From NCBI RefSeq assembly GCF_040892545.1, contig NZ_CP156079.1, forward strand, positions 248,001 through 312,000: a DNA stretch of 64,000 bases. Direction: 5' to 3'. The notes beneath the pieces were generated by a model. The model made no database searches. It saw only the letters and a program-made list of their open reading frames with translations, and was not told the DNA's origin. Positions 27,579-36,124 of the stretch are shown one piece after another (the stretch's first letter is position 1; the number at the start of each line of letters is the position of its first letter). This stretch comes from Paracidovorax avenae. GTDB lineage: Bacteria; Pseudomonadota; Gammaproteobacteria; Burkholderiales; Burkholderiaceae_C. A program made the position numbers and the translations under genes.

Positions 27579-30500
27579 CGGTGTCGTCTTCGGGTTCGCG
27601 CAGCAGCCGGGTGAGCCGGTCGAAGTCCAGCTGGCCGACCGCGTCATCCAGGGGGTCCAGCAGCGCGGCGTGGCCGGGGTGGTCGGCCCGGGCCGCGCGC
27701 AGCCGGGCGCGCAGCGCGGAGGCCTGGCCGGAGCGGGCCAGGTGGTGCAGTGCCTCCCGCAATGGCTCCGGCAGTGGTTCCGGCCGCGGCTGTGCGCAAG
27801 CCGCCGCGGCATCGGCGTGCGCCGAAGGGGCGCCGGCGGGGCGGGGCATGTCCTGCGGCGCCGGGTCGTGCAGCCACTGCAGGCCCAGCGCGGACTGCAG
27901 GGCCTGCAGCAGTTCCGATTCGACCACCGGCTTGCCCACGAAGCCCTGGCAGCCCTGGGCGGCCACGCGCGCGCCGTCGTTGTCGAACTGGTTGGCGGAG
28001 ACGAAGACGATGGGCAGCGCCGCAGCTGGCAGGCGCTCGCGCAGCAGCGCGGCGGTCTGCCAGCCGTCGAGATCGTCCATGGTGATGTCCAGCAGGACCA
28101 GGTCGGGCGGCGACTGGCGCACGATCTCCAGGCATTCGCGGCCGCTCGCGGCTTCGCGCACGTCGAAGCCCAGCGGCATCAGCAGGCCGGCGAGCAGCTG
28201 GCGCTGCAGCGGCTGGTCGTCCACCACCAGCAGGGTGCGGCGCGGCGGCCGGTAGCCCACCACGGGCCGCAGGGCGGCGGCCTGCGCGGGCTGCCAGGCC
28301 GGGTCGGGCGCGGCGGCGGGCAGATAGAGGCGTGCGGTGAAGGTGCTGCCCTGGCCCACGGTGCTGCGCACGCTGAGCTGGCCGCCCATGAGTTCGGTCA
28401 GCAGGTGGGTGATGGTCAGGCCCAGGCCGGTGCCGGCCTCGCTGGCGCGGCGGCCGGCGCTGCCGCGCTCGAAGGGCAGGAAGATGCGTTCGAGGTCCTG
28501 CGGCTCGATGCCGATGCCGGTGTCGATGACCTCGATGCGCGCCACGTGCGCGCGGAAGTCCAGCCGCAGCCGCACTTCGCCCTGGCGGGTGAAGCGCACT
28601 GCGTTGGACAGCAGGTTGATGAGGATCTGCCGCAGGCGCTTGGCGTCAGCGCGGATCCATTCGGGCATCGCACCCAGCACCTCCACGGCGAAGGCCAGGC
28701 CCTTGGCCTCGGCCTGCGGGCGCAGCATGCCTTCGACGTCGCGCACCAGCTCGGGCAGCGGCAGCGGGGCGAGCACCTGCCGCAGCCGGCCGGCCTCGAT
28801 GCGCGCGAGTTCCAGCGAGTCGTCGATCAGCGCATGCATGTGCCGGCCGCTGCGCTCGATGGTGGAGAGCGCGTCGCGCAGGGCATGCGCGTCCGGCGGG
28901 CCCTTCTGCAGGATCTGCGTGTAGCCCAGGATGCTGTTGAGCGGCGAGCGCAGCTCGTGCGTCATGCCGGCCACGTAGCGGGTCTTGGCCATGTTGGCGG
29001 CCTCGGCGCGGTCGCGCGCGGCCTGCAGCTCGGCGTCGGTGCGCTTGTGCGCCTCGATCTCCTGCAGCAGCAGCTGGGTCTGGCGTTCGGATTCGTCCTG
29101 CGCCATGCGCCGGCTGTCGGTGCTGAGCACCACCCACCACGCGCACACGGCGGCCAGCAGCGCGAGCAGGGCATAGACCTTGAGGAAGGGCGTGCGCAGG
29201 AACTGCGCGGGCGTCTCCAGCCCCTCCTGCACATAGACCACGCCGATCAGGAAGGCGAGGGCCGCGCACAGCGACACCAGCACCATCAGGTACTGGCCGA
29301 GCCGGAAATTCACCTTGGCCGCCCAGGCGCGCGGCAGCAGCAGCGTGGCCAGCCCGCGCAGCTGGTCGGCCGCGCGGGAACCGGTCTTGCAGCGGTCGTG
29401 GCAGCGCGATTCGAGCGAGCAGCACAGCGAGCAGATGGCCGCGCCGTAGGCCGGGCAGCCGGCCATGTCCTCGGACTCGAAGCGGTTCTCGCACACGGCG
29501 CAGCGCACCAGCTCGCCCGGCGCCCAGCCGTTGGCGGGCTGGCGGGCCAGGTAGTAGCGCCCGCCCGTCCACCACGCCAGCAGCGGCGAAAGCGCCATCG
29601 ACAGGGCCAGCGCGATGAGGGGCGAGAAGGCCGCCGCGGCCTCGCCCAGCAGGCCCGCATAGGCGCAGCAGGCCACGGCGGCGGCCAGCACCATGGCGCC
29701 CAGTCCCACGGGGTTGAAGTCGTAGAGATAGGCGCGGCGGAACTCGATGCCGCGCGGCGAGAGGCCCAGCGGCTTGTTGATGACCAGGTCGGCCACCAGC
29801 GCGCCCACCCAGGCGATGGCCACGTTGCTGTAGAAGGCCAGCACCTTCTCCAGCGCGCCGAACACGTCCAGCGTCATCAGCAGCGTGGCGATGCCCACGT
29901 TGAACACCAGCCACACCACGCGCCCCGGGTGGCTGCGCGTGATGCGCGCGAAGAAGTTGGACCAGGCGAGCGAGCCCGCATAGGCGTTGGTGAGGTTGAT
30001 CTTGATCTGCGAGACGACGACGAACAGCACCGTCACGGCCACCGCCATGCCGGGCAGGCCCAGCGACTGCATCACCTGCTGGAAGCCGGCCAGGAACATC
30101 TGCGTGGGCTCGGCCGCGCGGTGCACGCCCACCTCGAACTGCAGCGCCGCGAACGCGAGGAAGGCGCCGCCCGCCATCTTGAGCATGCCCATGGCGATCC
30201 AGCCCGGCCCGGCCACCAGCACCGCGCCCCACCAGCGCCAGCGGTTGGCGGCGGTGCGCTCGGGCAGGAAGCGCAGGAAGTCCACCTGCTCGCCGATCTG
30301 CACCACCAGCGAGAAGATCACCGCGCAGGCCGAGCCGAACATGAGCGGATCGAACTGGCTGCTGCCGCTCTTGAGGCCCGAGAGGCTGGTGAAGTCGCGG
30401 TAGAGCTGCGGCTGCGCGAGCGCGATCCACACGAAGGGCAGCAGCAGCAAAAAGAGCCAGAGCGGCTGCGTCCAGGCCTGCAGGCGCGAGATCAGCGTGA

Positions 30501-31023
30501 TGCCGCGCATGGCGAGCGGCAGGATGACGAGCGAGGAAAGCACGTAGCACCACTGCAGCGGCCAGTCCACCACCAGTTGCAGGGCGAGGGCCATGATGGC
30601 CGCCTCCAGCGCGAAGAAGATGAAGGTGAACACCGCGTAGATCAGCGAGGTGATGGTCGAGCCCAGGTAGCCGAAGCCCGCGCCGCGCGTGAGCAGGTCC
30701 ATGTCCAGCCCGTAGCGCGCGGCGCAGTAGGCGATCGGCAGGCCGGTGAGGAAGATCAGCACGCCCACCGCGAGGATCGCCCAGAGCGCGTTGGCGAAGC
30801 CGTAGTTGAGCGCGATGGCGCCGCCGATGGCCTCCAGCGCGAGGAACGAGAGCGAGCCGAAGGCCGTGTTCGCCACGCGGAATTCGCTCCAGCGCCGGAA
30901 GCTCTTGGGCGTGTAGCGCAGCGCGTAGTCCTCCATGGACTCGTCGGCCACCCAGGCGTTGTATTCGCGCCGGAAACGGAAGATCGTCTGCCTGGCCGCA
31001 GGGGCATCGGTGGGGGTTGCCAT
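27565..31023 (-). CDS. Hybrid histidine kinase fused to an NCS1-type permease domain
   Basis: 1152 residues. Residues 1-490 are a multi-helix transporter-like region resembling purine/cytosine (NCS1) permeases, with GFGYLGSTITSLIYAVFTF, VVQIGEQVDFLRFLPE and SQIKINLTNAYAGSLAWSNF. Eight cysteines follow at 508, 511, 523, 531, 534, 535, 541 and 545, likely a metal or redox site. Two more helices lie near 575-635. The kinase core has the H-box GMTHELRSPLNSILGY (His689), LLSNAVRFT, DTGIG and GTGLGL. A receiver has Asp979 in DLVLLDITMDD. An alpha-helical HPt-like tail ends the protein. It probably senses a nitrogen compound through the permease fold. It is divergent from the amide uptake operon. 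Fused SSS-type sensors such as CbrA are known; this NCS1 version looks unusual. Confidence 0.9.
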   Translation of the reverse strand: MATPTDAPAARQTIFRFRREYNAWVADESMEDYALRYTPKSFRRWSEFRVANTAFGSLSFLALEAIGGAIALNYGFANALWAILAVGVLIFLTGLPIAYCAARYGLDMDLLTRGAGFGYLGSTITSLIYAVFTFIFFALEAAIMALALQLVVDWPLQWCYVLSSLVILPLAMRGITLISRLQAWTQPLWLFLLLLPFVWIALAQPQLYRDFTSLSGLKSGSSQFDPLMFGSACAVIFSLVVQIGEQVDFLRFLPERTAANRWRWWGAVLVAGPGWIAMGMLKMAGGAFLAFAALQFEVGVHRAAEPTQMFLAGFQQVMQSLGLPGMAVAVTVLFVVVSQIKINLTNAYAGSLAWSNFFARITRSHPGRVVWLVFNVGIATLLMTLDVFGALEKVLAFYSNVAIAWVGALVADLVINKPLGLSPRGIEFRRAYLYDFNPVGLGAMVLAAAVACCAYAGLLGEAAAAFSPLIALALSMALSPLLAWWTGGRYYLARQPANGWAPGELVRCAVCENRFESEDMAGCPAYGAAICSLCCSLESRCHDRCKTGSRAADQLRGLATLLLPRAWAAKVNFRLGQYLMVLVSLCAALAFLIGVVYVQEGLETPAQFLRTPFLKVYALLALLAAVCAWWVVLSTDSRRMAQDESERQTQLLLQEIEAHKRTDAELQAARDRAEAANMAKTRYVAGMTHELRSPLNSILGYTQILQKGPPDAHALRDALSTIERSGRHMHALIDDSLELARIEAGRLRQVLAPLPLPELVRDVEGMLRPQAEAKGLAFAVEVLGAMPEWIRADAKRLRQILINLLSNAVRFTRQGEVRLRLDFRAHVARIEVIDTGIGIEPQDLERIFLPFERGSAGRRASEAGTGLGLTITHLLTELMGGQLSVRSTVGQGSTFTARLYLPAAAPDPAWQPAQAAALRPVVGYRPPRRTLLVVDDQPLQRQLLAGLLMPLGFDVREAASGRECLEIVRQSPPDLVLLDITMDDLDGWQTAALLRERLPAAALPIVFVSANQFDNDGARVAAQGCQGFVGKPVVESELLQALQSALGLQWLHDPAPQDMPRPAGAPSAHADAAAACAQPRPEPLPEPLREALHHLARSGQASALRARLRAARADHPGHAALLDPLDDAVGQLDFDRLTRLLREPEDDTDASA

Positions 31024-31085
31024 GCCGTGCAGGCATGCAAGAAACGTTCTTGAAGCGGCGCGCAGCAGCGCCGTGCGCAGGCCAC

Positions 31086-31101
31086 TACGTTAATTGACGT
31101 A
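31086..31101. promoter_or_regulatory. Response-regulator binding palindrome
   Basis: TACGTTAATTGACGTA matches its own complement at 14 of 16 bases, with perfect TACGT/ACGTA arms. It sits in the 195-base gap between the kinase gene and urtA, 118 bases before urtA. Such TACGTA-armed palindromes suit LuxR-type response regulators. No convincing -35/-10 pair was found, as expected for an activated promoter. Confidence 0.55.
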
Positions 31102-31218
31102 TGGGCGCCCTGCAGGGTTCTCCCTAACCTTCATTCCAGCGCGGAACTTCTCCCGCCGACCGGGACGACGACCCGTGCGTCGCCCTCTCCCCCCTCGCCA
31201 GATGCAAGGAGCGCCTTC

Positions 31219-32490
31219 ATGAAGCACCCTCTCGATCCCCGGAACGCCACGTCCCCCCTGGCCGGCGCCGATGCCGGCCGCCGCCGCCTGCTGCAGGCCA
31301 TGGGCGCCGCCTCCATCGCCGGCCTGCCGGCCTGGGGCCAGGCCCAGCCCACGGCCCAGGTCAACACGACCAAGCTGGCCGTGACCGACACCGAGGTGAC
31401 GGTGGGCCAGCTGCATTCGGCCACGGGCACGATGGCGATCTCGGAGACGGGTTCCATCCAGGCCGAGCAGCTCGCCATCGACCAGATCAACGCCATGGGC
31501 GGCGTGCTGGGCCGCAAGATCAAGGTCATCAAGGAAGACGGCGCCTCCGACTGGCCCACCTTCGCCGAGAAGGCCAAGAAGCTGCTCATCAACGACCACT
31601 GCGCCGCCGTGTTCGGCTGCTGGACCAGCGCCTCGCGCAAGGCCGTGCTGCCGATCTTCGAGAAGGAGAACGGCCTGCTCTACTACCCCACGTTCTACGA
31701 GGGCCTGGAGCAATCGAAGAACGTGATCTACACCGGCCAGGAAGCCACGCAGCAGATCCTCTACAGCCTGGACTGGGCGCAGAAGGAGAAGAAGGCCAAG
31801 ACCTTCTTCCTCATCGGCTCGGACTACATCTGGCCGCGCACCTCGATGAAGATCGCGCGCAAGCACATCGAGAACTTCCAGAAGGGCAAGGTCGTCGGCG
31901 AGGAGTACTACCCGCTGGGCAGCACCAACTTCGGCTCGCTGATGAACAAGATCAAGGTGCAGAAGCCCGACTGCATCTTCGTGGCGGTGGTCGGCGGCTC
32001 CAACGTGGCCTTCTACAAGGCGCTCAAGGCGGCCGGCATCACGGGCGACAAGCAGCTGCTGGTGACGCTGTCGGTCACCGAGGACGAGATGACCGGCGTG
32101 GGCGGCGAGAACTTCGCGGGCTTCTATTCGTCGATGAAGTACTTCCAGTCGCTGGACAACGAGAACAACAAGAAGTTCGTGGCCGCCTTCAAGGCCAAGT
32201 ACGGCCCCAACGCGGTGATCGGCGACGTGACGCAGGCCGGCTACCTGGGCCCCTGGCTCTGGAAGGCCGCTGTGGAAAAGGCCAAGAGCTTTGACGTGGA
32301 CAAGGTGGTGGCCGCATCGCCCGGCATCGAGCTCAAGAGCGCGCCCGAGGGCTACGTGAAGGTGGACGCCAACCACCACCTCTGGAGCAAGTCGCGCATC
32401 GCCCAGGGGCTGCCGGACGGCACGTTCAAGGTGGTGTCCGAATCGCCCGAGCTCATCAAGCCGGACCCGTTCCCCAAGGGTTATCAGTGA
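31219..32490 (+). CDS. urtA: Urea/short-chain amide ABC transporter, substrate-binding protein
   Basis: 423 residues. A twin-arginine-like RRRLLQAMGAASIAGLPAWG signal precedes the mature part. TEVTVGQLHSATGTMAISET, VLGRKIKVIKEDGASDWPTF, AAVFGCWTSASRKAVLPIFE and GLLYYPTFYEGLEQSKNVIY are close to UrtA/FmdD/AmiC-type type I binding folds. The receptor would capture urea or short amides in the periplasm. With fmdA and amiE downstream and no urease, amides are the likelier ligands. The start has an AAGGAG site. A repeat with a hairpin follows the stop, which may let urtA be made in excess over the membrane genes. Confidence 0.93.
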   Translation: MKHPLDPRNATSPLAGADAGRRRLLQAMGAASIAGLPAWGQAQPTAQVNTTKLAVTDTEVTVGQLHSATGTMAISETGSIQAEQLAIDQINAMGGVLGRKIKVIKEDGASDWPTFAEKAKKLLINDHCAAVFGCWTSASRKAVLPIFEKENGLLYYPTFYEGLEQSKNVIYTGQEATQQILYSLDWAQKEKKAKTFFLIGSDYIWPRTSMKIARKHIENFQKGKVVGEEYYPLGSTNFGSLMNKIKVQKPDCIFVAVVGGSNVAFYKALKAAGITGDKQLLVTLSVTEDEMTGVGGENFAGFYSSMKYFQSLDNENNKKFVAAFKAKYGPNAVIGDVTQAGYLGPWLWKAAVEKAKSFDVDKVVAASPGIELKSAPEGYVKVDANHHLWSKSRIAQGLPDGTFKVVSESPELIKPDPFPKGYQ

Positions 32491-32710
32491 GCACCCCCTG
32501 AGGCGCTGAGCGCCTCCGTGCGGTCGGCAGAGCCAGCCGCTCTTCGTTGCCGTCCAAGCCTGCGCAGGCAGGCTCGGAGCCGCGGCACTCAGCCCCTCTC
32601 TCTCTGCGCGGGAGGGGGACGACACCGTCGGTGCGGGGCGGCCCTTCCTCGGTGTCTCTGGCCTGGGGCCGCGCCAGCCTTCGATGCCGCGCCCGGTGCG
32701 GGCCGCTGCG
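32491..32710 (+). repeat. Dispersed intergenic repeat, copy 2, between urtA and urtB
   Basis: It starts CCCCCTGAG with the hairpin GAGGCGC-TGA-GCGCCTC (32500-32516). An extra insert with a CCTGCGCAGG palindrome follows, then CTCTCTCTGCGCGGGAGGGG, GACGAC and CTGGCCTGGGGCCGCGCC. The modules match copy 1 near 1557-1679, but the hairpin arms differ while still pairing. The 278-base gap contains no other gene-like sequence. Confidence 0.6.
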
Positions 32711-32768
32711 GCGGCTGGTCCCGGCACGGATCGCATTTATCCCTTGGCTTGCACGCAGGAGCTGCACC

Positions 32769-33683
32769 ATGACTTTCTCCGAAATGATGAACATCGGCCT
32801 GATGCAGGGCTTCGCGGGCCTGAGCCTGTTCGCGGTGCTGCTGCTCATGGGCCTGGGGCTGGCGATCATCTTCGGCCAGATGGGCGTGATCAACATGGCG
32901 CATGGCGAGTTCATGACCATCGGCGCCTACACCATCTACCTGGGCTCGACGCTCACGGCGCAGTACGCGCCCGGCTTCATGCCGTTCTATTTCCCGCTGG
33001 CCATCGTGGCAGCCTTCGGCTTCGCCTTCGTGGCCGGCTGGCTGGTGGAGTGGGGGCTGATCCGCCACCTCTACAAGCGCCCGCTCGATACGCTGCTGGC
33101 CACCTGGGGCGTGAGCCTGGCGCTGCAGCAGTGCTTCCGCACCTTCATCGGCCCCAAGGAGGTCAGCCCCACGCTGCCCGAATGGCTGATGGGTTCCTGG
33201 GCACCGGCCGAGGGGCTGGACATTCCCGTCAACGGCCTGTTCGTGCTGGCGCTCACCCTGGTGGTGACGGCGGGCGTGCTGATCGCGCTGCACAGGAGCC
33301 GCTGGGGCCTGCGGGTGCGCGCCACGGTGAGCAACCGCGTGATGGCCAACGCCATCGGCATCGACACGAAGAAGACCGACCGCCTCACCTTCGCCATCGG
33401 CTGCGGCATCGCCGGCGTGGCGGGCGCGGCCTTCACCACCATCGGCTCCACGGGGCCCACCTCGGGCTCGCTCTACATCGTCGATGCCTTCCTCGTCGTG
33501 ACCTTCGGCGGCGCGGCCAGCCTGCTGGGCACGGTGGTGTCGGCCTTCGGCATCGCGCAGACGCAGTCGATCACCGAGTTCTTCCTGGCCGGCTCCATGG
33601 CCAAGGTGATCACGCTCTCGCTCATCGTGCTGATCCTGATGGTGCGGCCGCAGGGGCTTTTCGCCTCCAAGGTCCGCCGCTGA
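32769..33683 (+). CDS. urtB: Amide/urea ABC transporter permease UrtB
   Basis: 304 residues with about eight membrane helices. GLGLAIIFGQMGVINMAHGE and FMTIGAYTIYLGSTL are the branched-chain-type permease (LivH) signature, and ATVSNRVMANAIGIDTKKTD is the cytoplasmic coupling loop. The C-terminal LILMVRPQGLFA is family-typical. ATG 32769 has CAGGAGCTGCACC. It forms the membrane channel with UrtC, 43 bases downstream, and is fed by UrtA. The translation is colinear with UrtB homologues throughout, without interruption. Confidence 0.93.
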   Translation: MTFSEMMNIGLMQGFAGLSLFAVLLLMGLGLAIIFGQMGVINMAHGEFMTIGAYTIYLGSTLTAQYAPGFMPFYFPLAIVAAFGFAFVAGWLVEWGLIRHLYKRPLDTLLATWGVSLALQQCFRTFIGPKEVSPTLPEWLMGSWAPAEGLDIPVNGLFVLALTLVVTAGVLIALHRSRWGLRVRATVSNRVMANAIGIDTKKTDRLTFAIGCGIAGVAGAAFTTIGSTGPTSGSLYIVDAFLVVTFGGAASLLGTVVSAFGIAQTQSITEFFLAGSMAKVITLSLIVLILMVRPQGLFASKVRR

Positions 33684-33726
33684 ACGGCCGCGCCCACGTC
33701 CTTCCCGCATCCACCGGAGTCCCCCC

Positions 33727-34944
33727 ATGAACGCCTTCAAAGCCTGGGTCCAGCGCTACCAGCTCGCCAGCCTGGTGCTGCTCACCTTGCTGCTGGCCGT
33801 GGTCCTGCCACTGAGCCTCGACGTCTTCCGCCTCAACCTGGTGGGCAAGTACCTGACCTATGCCTTCGTCGCCATCGGCCTGGTGATGGTGTGGGGCTAC
33901 GGCGGCGTGCTGAGCCTGGGGCAGGGCGTGTTCTTCGGCCTGGGCGGCTACGCCATGGCGATGTTCCTGAAGCTCGAAGCCTCCGACCCGGTCAGCACCA
34001 AGATCCAGTCCACGCCCGGCATTCCGGACTTCATGGACTGGAACCAGATCACCGCGCTGCCCTCGTTCTGGGTGCCGTTCAAGAGCCTGCCGTTCGCGCT
34101 GGCGGCCGTGGTGGTGGTGCCCACGCTGCTGGCCTGGATCGTGAGCTTCGCCATGTTCAAGCGCCGCGTGGGCGGCGTGTACTTCGCGATCATCACGCAG
34201 GCCGTGGCGCTGATCTGCACGGTGCTCATCATCGGCCAGCAGGGCTACACGGGCGGCGTGAACGGCATGACCGACCTCAAGACCCTCTGGGGCTGGGACA
34301 CGCGCACCGACAGCGCCAAGATCGTCCTCTACTACGTGTGCGTGGCGCTGCTGGTGCTGTCCATCCTGCTGTGCCGCTTCATCCAGCAAAGCAAGCTCGG
34401 CACGCTGCTGCTGGCCATGCGCGACAAGGAAGACCGCGTGCGCTTCTCGGGCTACGACGTGGCCAATTTCAAGGTCTTCACCTTCTGCCTGGCGGCGGCG
34501 CTCTCGGGCATCGGCGGCGCGCTGTTCACGCTGCAGGTGGGCTTCATGTCGCCGAGCTTCGTGGGCATCGTGCCGTCCATCGAGATGGTGATCTACGCCG
34601 CCGTGGGCGGGCGCATGAGCCTGGTGGGCGCGGTCTATGGCGCGCTGCTGGTCAACGCGGGCAAGACGTACTTTTCCGAGAGCTTTCCGGACCTGTGGCT
34701 GTTCCTCATGGCGGCGCTCTTCATCGGCGTGACCATGGCCTTCCCGATGGGGCTGGCCGGCGTGTGGGAAGAGCGCATCGTGCCCTGGTGGAAGGGCCGC
34801 CGCGAGGCCCTGCGCCGCGCTGCCGTGCCGGCACCCGCCCCCTGGCCCGAGCCCGCGGCCGAGGTGCCGCCGCCCGCCAGCGTCGCTGCCTCTCCGAACC
34901 CCGCCGCGCCGCTGCCCCAGGGCACCCGCCATCAGGGCATCTGA
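33727..34944 (+). CDS. urtC: Amide/urea ABC transporter permease UrtC
   Basis: 405 residues. The LivM-type signature is YAFVAIGLVMVWGYGGVLSL with GQGVFFGLGGYAMAMFLKLE. About ten helices follow, including FKRRVGGVYFAIITQAVALI and RMSLVGAVYGALLVNAGKTY. A Pro/Ala-rich tail of some 45 residues (from REALRRAAVPAPAP) is longer than usual and probably disordered. It pairs with UrtB in the inner membrane. Its ribosome site is CCGGAGTCCCCCC. The urtD gene begins 23 bases after its stop. Confidence 0.93.
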   Translation: MNAFKAWVQRYQLASLVLLTLLLAVVLPLSLDVFRLNLVGKYLTYAFVAIGLVMVWGYGGVLSLGQGVFFGLGGYAMAMFLKLEASDPVSTKIQSTPGIPDFMDWNQITALPSFWVPFKSLPFALAAVVVVPTLLAWIVSFAMFKRRVGGVYFAIITQAVALICTVLIIGQQGYTGGVNGMTDLKTLWGWDTRTDSAKIVLYYVCVALLVLSILLCRFIQQSKLGTLLLAMRDKEDRVRFSGYDVANFKVFTFCLAAALSGIGGALFTLQVGFMSPSFVGIVPSIEMVIYAAVGGRMSLVGAVYGALLVNAGKTYFSESFPDLWLFLMAALFIGVTMAFPMGLAGVWEERIVPWWKGRREALRRAAVPAPAPWPEPAAEVPPPASVAASPNPAAPLPQGTRHQGI

Positions 34945-34967
34945 ACACCACCGCGCAGGAGCCCTTC

Positions 34968-35711
34968 ATGAGCAATACCGACTTCGCCCTGGCCGTGGAA
35001 GACCTCACTGTCTCCTTCGACGGCTTCAAGGCCATCGACAAGCTGACGCTGTACGTGGACAGGAACGAGCTGCGCGTGATCATCGGCCCCAACGGCGCGG
35101 GCAAGACCACGCTGCTGGACCTCATCTGCGGCAAGACGCGCGCCACCGGCGGCAGCATCAAGTTCAAGAACGAGGAGCTGACGCGCATGGCCGAGCACCA
35201 ACGCGTGCGCCTGGGCATCGGCCGCAAGTTCCAGACGCCCTCCATCTACGAGAACCTGTCGGTCTTCCAGAACCTGGAGGTGTCCTATCCCACGGGCCGC
35301 ACGGTGTTCGGGGCGCTGGCCTTCCGCTGCACCGATGCGGTGAAGGAGCGCGTGCAGGCCGTGGCGGAGGACATCGGCCTGGCGGAGCGCCTGGACACCG
35401 AGGCCGGCCTGCTGTCGCACGGGCAGAAGCAGTGGCTGGAGATCGGCATGCTGCTGATGCAGGAGCCCGAGTTGCTGATGCTGGACGAGCCGATCGCCGG
35501 GATGAGCGCGCGCGAGCGGGAGCTGACGGCGGAGCTGCTGGAGCGCATCTGCCGCAACCGCGCGGTGATCGTGATCGAGCACGACATGGAGTTCGTGAAG
35601 CGCATCGCGCACAAGGTGACGGTGATGCACCAGGGAAAGATCCTGGCCGAGGGGCCGATGGACAAGGTGCAGGCCGATCCGAAGGTCATCGACGTGTACC
35701 TGGGGCATTGA
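34968..35711 (+). CDS. urtD: Amide/urea ABC transporter ATPase UrtD
   Basis: 247 residues. Walker A is GPNGAGKTT, the signature motif is the UrtD-type LLSHGQKQWLEIG in place of LSGGQ, and Walker B is LLMLDEPIAGMS. The switch histidine is in VIVIEHDMEFVKRIAHK. It powers transport together with UrtE. The start at 34968 has CGCAGGAGCCCTTC. An unusually large gap of 413 bases, containing two repeats, separates it from urtE, whereas other genes in this operon lie 20-70 bases apart apart from the urtA-urtB gap. Confidence 0.94.
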   Translation: MSNTDFALAVEDLTVSFDGFKAIDKLTLYVDRNELRVIIGPNGAGKTTLLDLICGKTRATGGSIKFKNEELTRMAEHQRVRLGIGRKFQTPSIYENLSVFQNLEVSYPTGRTVFGALAFRCTDAVKERVQAVAEDIGLAERLDTEAGLLSHGQKQWLEIGMLLMQEPELLMLDEPIAGMSARERELTAELLERICRNRAVIVIEHDMEFVKRIAHKVTVMHQGKILAEGPMDKVQADPKVIDVYLGH

Positions 35712-35790
35712 GCCATGCGGTGCGAACGACGGTTGTCTTATTGGTTCTGGTGCCGGAACGAAGGCTGTGTAGAGCGTGCTATCGGGGTGG

Positions 35791-35882
35791 CCCGTGGCGG
35801 TGGCATGCCCCGCTCCGCGAATGTCCCCCGGCCTGCGGCCTCCTCCTTGATTTCGCTGCGCGGGGCATGCCACCACCACGGG
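35791..35882 (-). repeat. Small stem-loop repeat, element A (urtD-urtE gap)
   Basis: Two 23-base arms (35791-35813 and 35860-35882) are complementary at 22 positions and include GGTGGCATGCCCCGC and its complement. They enclose a 46-base core. Read on the minus strand, the core begins GCAGCGAAATCAAGGAGGAG and ends GGGGGACATTCGCGGA. The same core occurs in element B in the opposite direction with quite different arms. Confidence 0.75.
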
Positions 35883-35941
35883 CAGCGAGCGCCGCGCGGT
35901 TTTCGCGGCCAGCAAGGCAGGGCACTGATGTGGCTGGGAGT

Positions 35942-36013
35942 GCCGGGTGGCCCCTGCAGCGAAATCAAGGAGGAGGCGAAGCCGGGGGACATTCGCGGAA
36001 GGGGCCACCCGGC
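35942..36013 (+). repeat. Small stem-loop repeat, element B (urtD-urtE gap)
   Basis: Perfect 14-base arms GCCGGGTGGCCCCT (35942-35955) and its complement (36000-36013) enclose a 44-base core almost identical to that of element A, here on the plus strand. Apart from the two elements, the 413-base gap holds a short GCCGCG/CGCGGC repeat near 35891 and the urtE ribosome site. No coding sequence was recognised there. Confidence 0.75.
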
Positions 36014-36124
36014 GATCCCGGCCCGGGCGCACGGCCAGCACTTCTCGGACCCCTCTGCCTCCGCAACCACCACCACGAACGCCATGAAGGCGACGCACGC
36101 AAAGCATCCCCCAGGAGCGACCCC

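Noticed and set aside
27493..31053. 1186-codon open frame on the plus strand, antisense to the hybrid kinase
   Set aside because: The opposite frame encodes a complete multi-domain kinase. The plus-strand product is His/Arg/Gly-rich low complexity with no domain, a usual result of GC-rich codon bias.
34932..36107. Minus-strand frame across urtD and the repeat gap
   Set aside because: Antisense to urtD; the part in the gap reads through inverted repeats and has no family features.
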